Shown one piece after another: positions 8,193 through 14,163 of a stretch of 14,285 bases of DNA. The position numbers were made by a program, and so were the translations under genes. The notes beneath the pieces are model-generated. The model did no database searches. It had not been told where the DNA came from and saw only the letters and a program-made list of their open reading frames with translations. The stretch's first letter is position 1. The number at the start of each line of letters is the position of its first letter. Source of the DNA: Pseudomonadota bacterium. GTDB taxonomy: Bacteria > Pseudomonadota > Gammaproteobacteria > Burkholderiales > Thiobacillaceae. The stretch spans positions 1 through 14,285 of the forward strand of contig JAJZRT010000023.1 in assembly GCA_021802595.1 (NCBI GenBank). Direction: 5' to 3'.

Positions 8193-8318
8193 ATGAAACA
8201 CCACTTAATGATTTCTCTGTGGCCGGCTGCCGCCAAGCGCAGCTGGGACAGTGGCCGACATCCGTCGGTTGCCCCCGAGGCATCGCCTCCACGGGACTCT
8301 TTTAGCGTGGAGGCGTGA
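8193..8318 (+). CDS. Small 41-codon leader ORF coupled to tnsA
   Basis: An ORF of 41 codons starting MKHHLMISLWPAAAKRSW and ending DSFSVEA. Its ATG has a perfect GGAGG SD at 8183-8187, 5 bases upstream. Its TGA (8316-8318) lies one base before the tnsA ATG at 8320. It lies in a different frame from tnsA. The last codons run through the hairpin that holds the tnsA SD, so a ribosome translating this ORF would open that hairpin. This suggests a leader peptide that gates TnsA synthesis. The peptide has no recognisable domain, membrane segment or metal motif, and no run of codons that would point to amino-acid attenuation. It could also be a short independent protein. I do not recognise a homologue. 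Confidence 0.6.
   Translation: MKHHLMISLWPAAAKRSWDSGRHPSVAPEASPPRDSFSVEA
8284..8315 (+). promoter_or_regulatory. Hairpin sequestering the tnsA ribosome-binding site
   Basis: CGCCTCCACG (8284-8293) is perfectly complementary to CGTGGAGGCG (8306-8315), giving a 10-bp stem around a 12-base loop. The 3' arm contains GGAGG (8309-8313), the SD of tnsA 6 bases before its ATG. When folded the site is masked; translation of the leader ORF across it would expose it. There is no following U-run, so it is not a terminator. Confidence 0.65.
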
Positions 8319-8319
8319 C

Positions 8320-8967
8320 ATGCCGCGCAGCCTCAAGACAGAGACCCGCGACATTACCAACGCCGGCCACCACAAGGTCATCGGCCAGTTCCCCAGCCGC
8401 AAGACCGGAAAAATGATTCCGTGGGAATCCCAGATCGAGCGGGATTTCCTGTACTTGGCCGAGCACGACCCACAGGTCGCCAGCATCGAGGCCCAGCCGG
8501 AGCGGATCAAAATCCATATCGGCGCTGTCGCCCACCGTTATACGCCGGACTACCTGCTCCGCCTGCGCGATGGCAGGCTCGAGTTCAAAGAGGTCAAACC
8601 GGCGACAGCCCTTGCGGATGCCGGCATGCGTGCCCGCTTGGACGCCGCCACCCTGCAATACGCACTGCGGGGCGATCGCCTGAGCATCGCGTTGGACACC
8701 GATCTACGCACTGGCTACCGCCTAGCCAACGTGCGGACGCTGTATCGCTACGCCTGGCTTACGCTGACCCGCGCGGAAACACGCCAGCTCGGGGAATTCG
8801 CCGAACGCCTGTGTCCATGCGACCTCGCTGAACTGATCGCTGCCTTGGCGACCCAGGGCATGTCGCACGTCGTTGCCTACCACGCGATGTATTTCGGATT
8901 CATGTCTTTTGACATTGAATCCGCCCCAATCACCCCGATCACAACCATCCAGGGGTGGCAGCAATGA
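8320..8967 (+). CDS. tnsA: TnsA-like transposon endonuclease
   Basis: A 215-aa protein with the TnsA restriction-enzyme-like nuclease fold. The expected acidic residues are E40 (in WESQIERDFLYL), D77 (in YTPDYL) and E91-x-K93 (in KEVKP), matching the catalytic pattern of the family. Residues about 100-200 form the helical C-terminal domain that in Tn7 contacts TnsC. In Tn7, TnsA cuts the 5' strands at the transposon ends while TnsB cuts the 3' strands, giving cut-and-paste movement. The ATG at 8320 was preferred to the in-frame GTG at 8251 because GGAGG sits 6 bases upstream and the preceding ORF ends one base before it. The stop overlaps the next gene as ATGA. The frame is intact. Confidence 0.92.
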   Translation: MPRSLKTETRDITNAGHHKVIGQFPSRKTGKMIPWESQIERDFLYLAEHDPQVASIEAQPERIKIHIGAVAHRYTPDYLLRLRDGRLEFKEVKPATALADAGMRARLDAATLQYALRGDRLSIALDTDLRTGYRLANVRTLYRYAWLTLTRAETRQLGEFAERLCPCDLAELIAALATQGMSHVVAYHAMYFGFMSFDIESAPITPITTIQGWQQ

Positions 8968-9725
8968 GGACGGTCCAGCTCCGATTGGTGCTTGGGGAGC
9001 CCTATCTACTCCACGGGAGCCCGGCATCAATTTCTGGTTTTCCCGAGGGGGTCAAAGTCGAGCTGACTCTGGCAGATACGGGCCAAAAACTGCTCTATGC
9101 CCGCAGTGAGCTAGCCCTTCTGGCCATGCGCGGCGCGCTCCGCTCGATGACTGACCCGCAGGACCCTTCCCCGACGCAGCAGCCCCTGCTTGACCTGGGT
9201 GCCCTGCCAGCCGAGGAACGGGCCAAAGGAGAGCGCTGCCTCGCCTATGCCAAGGCGCTGATTCCGTACGTCCCCGTCAGCCCCAAGTCAGCCGTTTTCC
9301 GCAAGGTGATCGAGGTGGTTGCCGAGCGCCTGGCCGACCCGGTACCCCCCTCGCCCCACTCGGTTTATCGCTGGCTACGCACGTACATCACGTCCGGCCA
9401 CAACGCCGATGTGTTTTTTGGGGAGGCGCGCATAAGCCATCAACGCAGGTCGGGGCTCAACCTCGACCTGCGCGAGGCGCTCGAACAAAAGCTGATGGAC
9501 GCCCTGGGCAGCAACCCGGGCGCGACCCTCTATGGCGCGTACGACCACGTCATGGCCCAGCTCGCCCAAGAGCACGGGTTTGATGCCTATCGGACCATCG
9601 AGGGCAAGCCGGCGCTGGCACGCGGCCCCATCCCCCAGATCATCACGCACGACGCGGCGCGCAAGCCCCGCAAATCAACCATGCGCAAATCCGCGCGCCA
9701 AAAAGCCGAAAGGATCAAAACGTGA
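8964..9725 (+). CDS. Split TnsB transposase, N-terminal DNA-binding subunit
   Basis: A 253-aa protein that corresponds to the N-terminal third of TnsB/TniA. Residues 1-60 (MRTVQLRLVLGEPYLLHG and following) are the small beta domain typical of the TnsB N-terminus. Residues about 100-190 contain helix-turn-helix material (PSPHSVYRWLRTYITSG) of the kind that binds transposon-end repeats. The last 25 residues are strongly basic (RKPRKSTMRKSARQK). No DDE residues are present. The ATG at 8964 was chosen over the GTG at 8955 because AGGGG (8951-8955) lies 8 bases upstream and the ATG overlaps the tnsA stop as ATGA. The stop overlaps the next piece as GTGA. In other Tn7-like elements this sequence is continuous with the catalytic domain; here it ends cleanly between two helix-turn-helix units. 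Confidence 0.8.
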   Translation: MRTVQLRLVLGEPYLLHGSPASISGFPEGVKVELTLADTGQKLLYARSELALLAMRGALRSMTDPQDPSPTQQPLLDLGALPAEERAKGERCLAYAKALIPYVPVSPKSAVFRKVIEVVAERLADPVPPSPHSVYRWLRTYITSGHNADVFFGEARISHQRRSGLNLDLREALEQKLMDALGSNPGATLYGAYDHVMAQLAQEHGFDAYRTIEGKPALARGPIPQIITHDAARKPRKSTMRKSARQKAERIKT

Positions 9726-10111
9726 AAACCGAACCCCAAAGCACTCTCAAGACCCTAAAAATCTCATATGAGACTTTTCGCAAGGCGGCGAAGTATCTGG
9801 ATCAGCACCAGCTGCTTCAGCGCCGTTTTGGCAAAAAAGTGGCTAACAAGTTGCGCGCACCGCGCATGGCAGGAGTCACGACGACGCGCCCGCTGGAGCG
9901 CGTCGAAATAGATCACTTCCTGGCTGACGTCTACCTGGTCGACCCCGAGACCGGTGCCCTGCTGCCCAGGCCCTGGATCACCATCGTGGTCGATCATTAC
10001 AGCGGGGCCATTCTGGGTTACCACATCAGCTTCGCCCCGCCCTGCGCGACGTCCGTGCTCGCCGCGTTGCGCCATGCGATCCTGCCCAAGACGGAGGCCG
10101 GCCATGTCTAA
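9722..10111 (+). CDS. Split TnsB transposase, middle subunit with the first catalytic Asp
   Basis: A 129-aa protein matching the middle of TnsB/TniA. Residues 14-45 (ISYETFRKAAKYLDQHQL...) are the second helix-turn-helix. RPLERVEIDHFLADVYLV (56-73) is the first strand of the RNase H fold, with catalytic D64. RPWITIVVDHYSGAILGYHIS (83-103) gives strands 2-3, and SVLAALRHAILPK is the first helix. The second Asp and the Glu are absent. The GTG start at 9722 overlaps the upstream stop (GTGA) and has AAAGGA (9709-9714) 7 bases before it. The stop overlaps the next ATG. The protein stops after RNase H helix 1, just before the strand carrying the second Asp, a natural seam. It would need a partner chain to complete the active site. 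Confidence 0.82.
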   Translation: MKTEPQSTLKTLKISYETFRKAAKYLDQHQLLQRRFGKKVANKLRAPRMAGVTTTRPLERVEIDHFLADVYLVDPETGALLPRPWITIVVDHYSGAILGYHISFAPPCATSVLAALRHAILPKTEAGHV

Positions 10112-10451
10112 ACGTCGCTCGGCCAAACGTAGGCCCGTGATCCTGATGCCTGGTCGCCACATCACTGGCGTCATGCTCGACCACGGGCGCCGCATACCGA
10201 AGTCAGTCGTTGATGCATCGCAGGACCTCGGCCTGGAGATCCACCGCGAGCCACTGCAGAGTCCTCGGCGAAAGGCGAACTATGAGCACATAGCGAGGTT
10301 TGTCGAACGCGAGTTGATGCGTCGATTCGCAGGCTCAATGGCTGGAACGCAGATGGACGTCGGCCGACCAAGCCTAACGTCCGAAATCTGCGAGCGCTAC
10401 TACCAGCTCATCTCGCTCCGCATTCTGGCTCGCAACCGCACATCCAAGTAG
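10104..10451 (+). CDS. Diverged extra copy of the TnsB Asp/Glu half (RNase H-like fragment)
   Basis: A 115-aa protein starting MSKRRSAKRRPVILMPG. Its part from TGVMLDHG to LMRRFAG (residues 21-67) can be aligned by eye, with a single one-residue gap, to the Asp/Glu half of the downstream piece. D26 in LDHG stands where DNG is expected, LGLEI matches LGSEI, and K57...E61 stands where KGTIE is expected. FAG replaces LPG. It lacks the C-terminal beta-barrel and ends in unrelated-looking sequence. The ATG has a perfect GGAGG (10093-10097) 6 bases upstream and overlaps the stop of the middle piece. Codon choice worsens toward the 3' end (CGA, CTA, ATA, AGG), which may signal relaxed selection. It may be an alternative or regulatory half-subunit, or a decaying duplicate. 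The assignment rests on pattern alignment only. Confidence 0.55.
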   Translation: MSKRRSAKRRPVILMPGRHITGVMLDHGRRIPKSVVDASQDLGLEIHREPLQSPRRKANYEHIARFVERELMRRFAGSMAGTQMDVGRPSLTSEICERYYQLISLRILARNRTSK

Positions 10452-10502
10452 ATCGATACCCTTGGGGCAGCCCGTGGCCGCTCCCCTACGAAGGAACTCA
10501 TG

Positions 10503-11468
10503 ATGGAAATAAATGAACGGCCCAAGCCATGGCCCTGCCATGGCATACCCGACTCCATCGCCATGGACAATGGCCTGGATCTGACCTCATATGCAGTCTC
10601 CGACGCCTGCCTTGCGCTTGGCTCCGAAATCATGCGCATGCCCCCGAGGGAGCCCTGGTACAAGGGCACCATCGAACGGATCGGCCGAACAATGAACACG
10701 AGGTTCATCCATTGGCTGCCCGGCACCACCTTCGGCAAGCAAACCTCCAAGGTCGAATATAACGCCGAGCATACCGCCTCGATCCCGTACGACGACTTTT
10801 GCAGGGCTTTTGAGCGGTACGTCAACGATATTCACAACCTGACGCCACGCCGAAACAAGCCTGGTACGCCATTGGATCGGTTCCTCCAGGGCACGGCGAG
10901 ATGGCCGGCACGTTTGCCGGCAGACCTGGATGAGTTCAACGCCGTGTTCGCTCTGACCGGCCAGGCCACTCTGCAGCAGAGCGGGTTCCAGTTCGAGCGC
11001 GAGAGCTATAACTGCGCCGAGCTGGGCGATTTGTGGAACCAGATGCCCAAAAAAAACAAGGTCACGATCAAAATCAATCCGCTGGATATCCGCACCCTGC
11101 GCGTCATTGATCCCCGCACCAACAAATCATTCCCGGTGCCCTGCCTCACTCACTATGCCACCCCGCAACCCTTGTCCCTACATAAGATGGTGCGCGACTA
11201 CATGAAAAAAAATGGCATGAATCCGGACTCCGCAGAACAGCGCACGCAGGCACGACACCAACTTGCCGAGGCTATGAACGAATCCAGCGTGCGGGGCAAA
11301 AAATTGCGCCGGCAGCACGCGCAGATGGCGCGTGAAATATTGGATAACGGAACTCAAACGTCGGTGCCGGACCGTCAGCAAAGTAGCGCCGTTCTCAAGG
11401 AAAAAGTCGACGACCTAAATGCGCGCATGGATGCCGCCCTAGAAAAAGCCAACGCAAACAAGCCATGA
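10503..11468 (+). CDS. Split TnsB transposase, C-terminal subunit with the second Asp and the Glu
   Basis: A 321-aa protein that continues TnsB where the middle piece stops. PWPCHGIPDSIAMDNG (9-24) carries the second catalytic Asp D22. WYKGTIERIGRTMN (52-65) carries the catalytic Glu E58. LPGTTFG (72-78) is the usual loop after it. Residues about 85-140 are the insertion with the YNDIHN-type and PRRNKPGTPLDRF motifs. Residues about 150-230 form the C-terminal beta-barrel. The helical tail is rich in K, R and Q and corresponds to the TnsC-binding tail. Tandem ATGs exist at 10500 and 10503; AAGGAA (10491-10496) is 6 bases before the second, which was therefore chosen. The first Asp is absent. 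The stop overlaps tnsC as ATGA. The 51 bases between the preceding stop and this ATG hold only the SD. Confidence 0.87.
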   Translation: MEINERPKPWPCHGIPDSIAMDNGLDLTSYAVSDACLALGSEIMRMPPREPWYKGTIERIGRTMNTRFIHWLPGTTFGKQTSKVEYNAEHTASIPYDDFCRAFERYVNDIHNLTPRRNKPGTPLDRFLQGTARWPARLPADLDEFNAVFALTGQATLQQSGFQFERESYNCAELGDLWNQMPKKNKVTIKINPLDIRTLRVIDPRTNKSFPVPCLTHYATPQPLSLHKMVRDYMKKNGMNPDSAEQRTQARHQLAEAMNESSVRGKKLRRQHAQMAREILDNGTQTSVPDRQQSSAVLKEKVDDLNARMDAALEKANANKP

Positions 11469-12436
11469 GCGATCTGCCTCTTATTCCTGATTACCTGGCG
11501 CGCGCCAAAGTAATCACCGACGCCCTCGACAGGCTGTATATCCCGCTGCGCGCCAGTGAGGAGGCTCTCACAATGCTTAGGGAGTCGGTATACATGTCCT
11601 CTCCGGGCCAGTCGCAGTGGAACATGTGCCTCACCGGCCCCTCGGGCGCGGGGAAGACCTACATGCTCGACCGTTTTCAGCTGGAAATGAAGCAGCGGCT
11701 CTGTCCGGATGACCCGAACGCGATCCCGGTCCTGATCGTAAAAACGCCGGAGGACCCGACGCTGGATCGCATGGTCGACCAGGTGCTGATCGCCTGCCAG
11801 GACGAATTCGCCGGCATGGGGCGCTACAGGGACAAGATGGCGCGCCTGCCGCTGGCGTTGGAGCTGCGCCGGGTGATCATCATACTTTTTGATGAGTTTC
11901 ACCACCTCTTCGACGGCAAAACCCCTCGGCAGCACCGCCTCGCCGCGCAATGGTTGAAGGCTCTCCACAACCTGTTGCGTTGGCCGATTGGCCTAGTCGG
12001 GCTGGAAAGCATCCTCGAGTACGTGGAAAGTAGCACCGAACTCAAGCGGCGTTTTAAGCGCAAAAAGTCCTTGCCCTTCTATTCTTTGGCAGACGATTTC
12101 GATTTGTCCGAGCTGAACGCCATGCTCAGTCAGATCGCTAAGCTGGTACCCCAGGCACCTACTGCAACGATCGATACTAGGCACATGATGCAGCGCATCT
12201 GGCTGGGATCGCTGGGCAGCCCGGATACCATCTTCTGGCTCGCCAAGAATGCCGTCATCGTGGCGTTCCGCCAGGGTTCTGACAGGGTGTCGCTGGATCA
12301 CTGGAGTGGCGCATTCAAGGAGCTGCAAAGCGACGCCTCGCGTCTGACACCGGTCATAAATCCCTTCGAGTTGTCGGCATCGGAAGTCAGTAAACAGGTG
12401 GCGCGTGTGCTGGACTCACTTCCGCCGCGGCGCTGA
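11465..12436 (+). CDS. tnsC: TnsC/TniB-family AAA+ ATPase, transposition regulator
   Basis: A 323-aa AAA+ protein of the TniB/TnsC family. Walker A GPSGAGKT is at 58-65 and Walker B ILFDEFHHLFD at 140-150, followed by the sensor region. The KNLL-type helix typical of TniB is seen near HNLLRWPIGLVG. It is shorter than Tn7 TnsC (about 555 aa) and closer in size to TniB-like regulators. In this family the ATPase polymerises on DNA, receives the target signal from TniQ/TnsD and activates the transposase. The ATG at 11465 overlaps the stop of the transposase C-terminal piece as ATGA. There is no strong SD of its own, so coupling is likely. Seven bases separate its stop from the next gene. Confidence 0.93.
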   Translation: MSDLPLIPDYLARAKVITDALDRLYIPLRASEEALTMLRESVYMSSPGQSQWNMCLTGPSGAGKTYMLDRFQLEMKQRLCPDDPNAIPVLIVKTPEDPTLDRMVDQVLIACQDEFAGMGRYRDKMARLPLALELRRVIIILFDEFHHLFDGKTPRQHRLAAQWLKALHNLLRWPIGLVGLESILEYVESSTELKRRFKRKKSLPFYSLADDFDLSELNAMLSQIAKLVPQAPTATIDTRHMMQRIWLGSLGSPDTIFWLAKNAVIVAFRQGSDRVSLDHWSGAFKELQSDASRLTPVINPFELSASEVSKQVARVLDSLPPRR

Positions 12437-12443
12437 GAGTGCG

Positions 12444-14033
12444 ATGAGTTTTTTAGCGCCGATCACGCCCAATCCCGGCGAGCCCCTGCTGGGCGGATAT
12501 TTCGTCCGTCTGTGCGAGGGCAACGGCGTGCCGAAGTTCGCCTGGCTCGCCGAACTTCTGGATCGCCACACCGGTGTGAAACCCCGCAACGCGTTGGAAC
12601 TGGTTCAACACCCCAAGCTTCTCGCCGTCCTGGAACGCTTGATCCCAACCCGCCCGGGTGCCTTGCTGGAGCGGGCCTGGAGGACTATGCCCTCTTCGGA
12701 GTCGGAGTTTTACTGGATCGACGGCGAAGGGCTCTATGATGAAGTGCTGATGACCAGGCGCGCCCAGGTGTGCCCGTGCTGCATCGAGGACGGCCAGCCT
12801 GTCCACGACTCCTGGCTACTGGCGTATCTACCCGTCTGCGTGAAGCATGGCGTGGCCTTGATCGATACGTGCCCAGCATGCCGCCGTGCCATTGCCAATG
12901 ACCGGTTCTCGGTTGGCCGCTGCCACCATTGCGGGCAGCATTTCAATCGGACAGAAGCCCGCCCTGTCACCCAGGCGGCGCTCGACATGGCAAGGTCGCT
13001 CGCCAAGCACCGTGGCCTGCTGTTGGGACCCGGCGCCCGCCAAGTCGAGTTGGACCTCAACGACTGCGGCTACCTCTTTCTGCTGGCGGCAGCCGCCCTG
13101 GTGCCCTACGCGAAGTTGCTCTATGTGCCGAAGCGCAATGATGCGTTGTCTGCCGCAGAGCGCTTGGCCGGATTTGAGCGCCTGGCCACGGCCTGGCGCG
13201 TCGATCATCTCGATCCGCACACAGTTTGCGAGGCCCTCTGTGCCCGATGGCCCTATCTGGAACGGATCAGCCCCACCCTGAAAACCCAACGGCTTCGGGC
13301 CTATCTGGAGTGGCGCAAGCTGAATGAACGCATTCTCAGCACCATCCTGGGCGGTGACCCCGACAAGCCGGTTCTTATGGCTGCACATGTCTTGGGGAGG
13401 TTTATGCCCTACGCGAAAACGCAAGACCAAGCCGTACGCTACCTGAAAGTCACCGTATCCGAGTTCAGCGATTATCAGAGGGCCACGGGGTGGATCAGCA
13501 AATCGACTGAGGATTGGTGCTACGACGCGGACGAGCTGCTGTTGGCCAAGCGGTTGCTTAGCGAAGCGCGTTCCGTGGAGGCACTGCAAGAACTTTTCGG
13601 ATCGCCAGAACTGGCTCAGGTTCTGCTGGACCAGCGCCTGCTCAAGCCGTGGAGCCGTTCGGCACCCGAGGCACGTCGGTACGCGCCCTGGGATATTCAG
13701 CACCTGTACGACCAACTATGGTCTCTTGTACGACGCGAGGCGGCCCCTCCCCCCCTGATCAGCCTGCAGTCTTTGCAGCAGGACTATCCCTTGGATCGCC
13801 ATGTCCTAAGCACCTTGATGGCCCTGGTCCTTCGGCGGGAGATCGCGGTGCACGACTGGCGGCCGCCTTATCGCATCGTCGATATGTGCCTCGAACGCGA
13901 TGCCGTTATGCGCGTGGTCGATGAACAGACGAGCGAAGTTCCCTCTGACCCTGCCCATACATGCACCGGCGGGCCAGGGGCCCGTATTGCCTCTGACGGT
14001 CCCGGCGCCGAAGGTGTTAGCAAATCTTGCTAA
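12444..14033 (+). CDS. tniQ: TniQ/TnsD-family target-selection protein
   Basis: A 529-aa protein. The N-terminus (MSFLAPITPNPGEPLLGGYF, then VRLCEGNG) is the usual TniQ opening. Two zinc-binding clusters follow: C110-x2-C113 with C132-x2-H135, and C143-x2-C146 with C160-x2-C163. The remaining 360 residues are helical and resemble the long C-terminal region of TnsD, which reads a specific attachment site. The length is near Tn7 TnsD (508 aa) and much longer than minimal TniQ of CRISPR-associated transposons, so site-specific DNA recognition is more likely than guide-RNA targeting. The ATG at 12444 was preferred to the in-frame start at 12405, which lies inside tnsC. The weak SD is GAGAG (12435-12439). 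The target site is not identifiable here. Confidence 0.9.
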   Translation: MSFLAPITPNPGEPLLGGYFVRLCEGNGVPKFAWLAELLDRHTGVKPRNALELVQHPKLLAVLERLIPTRPGALLERAWRTMPSSESEFYWIDGEGLYDEVLMTRRAQVCPCCIEDGQPVHDSWLLAYLPVCVKHGVALIDTCPACRRAIANDRFSVGRCHHCGQHFNRTEARPVTQAALDMARSLAKHRGLLLGPGARQVELDLNDCGYLFLLAAAALVPYAKLLYVPKRNDALSAAERLAGFERLATAWRVDHLDPHTVCEALCARWPYLERISPTLKTQRLRAYLEWRKLNERILSTILGGDPDKPVLMAAHVLGRFMPYAKTQDQAVRYLKVTVSEFSDYQRATGWISKSTEDWCYDADELLLAKRLLSEARSVEALQELFGSPELAQVLLDQRLLKPWSRSAPEARRYAPWDIQHLYDQLWSLVRREAAPPPLISLQSLQQDYPLDRHVLSTLMALVLRREIAVHDWRPPYRIVDMCLERDAVMRVVDEQTSEVPSDPAHTCTGGPGARIASDGPGAEGVSKSC

Positions 14034-14037
14034 TTTT
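14017..14037 (+). terminator. Weak possible intrinsic terminator at the end of tniQ
   Basis: TTAGCAA (14017-14023) and TTGCTAA (14027-14033) form a perfect 7-bp inverted repeat around ATC, followed by TTTT (14034-14037). The repeat straddles the tniQ stop codon. The stem is mostly A-T, so it would be a weak terminator; it could equally be a protein-binding palindrome. Confidence 0.3.
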
Positions 14038-14163
14038 GATAATCCCCTCCTGCGGCCCTGCAGTAGAACAGGCAACTGCCAGATTGGAGTGCATGCAATG
14101 ACTGAATTGTTTTCAATCGTGGGCTTTTACACAGGCTGGCGTGCGCAGCACGGCTGTTATTAC

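Larger units (their letters stand above)
8193..14033 (+). mobile_element. Tn7/Tn5053-like transposon core (tnsA-split tnsB-tnsC-tniQ); ends not located
   Basis: The gene order TnsA endonuclease, TnsB/TniA-type DDE transposase, TnsC/TniB-type AAA regulator and TniQ/TnsD target selector defines a Tn7-like transposon core with cut-and-paste capacity. All genes point the same way and are overlapping or nearly so. No terminal inverted repeats or target duplication could be identified, so the listed span is the gene block and not the element boundary. Confidence 0.85.

Noticed and set aside
8111..8305. Plus-strand 64-codon ORF upstream of tnsA
   Set aside because: No SD precedes it. The 41-codon ORF in another frame has a perfect SD and is coupled to tnsA.
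8284..8315. The hairpin as an intrinsic terminator
   Set aside because: No U-run follows it. The next bases are the leader stop and the tnsA ATG.
8251..8319. Upstream GTG start for tnsA adding 23 residues
   Set aside because: It has no good SD, it overlaps the leader ORF, and the ATG at 8320 has GGAGG at ideal spacing. The added residues do not resemble TnsA.
9722..9725. Programmed frameshift joining the first two TnsB pieces
   Set aside because: There is no typical slippery heptamer at the overlap. The GTG has a well-placed SD (AAAGGA), so separate initiation explains it better, although it is not excluded.
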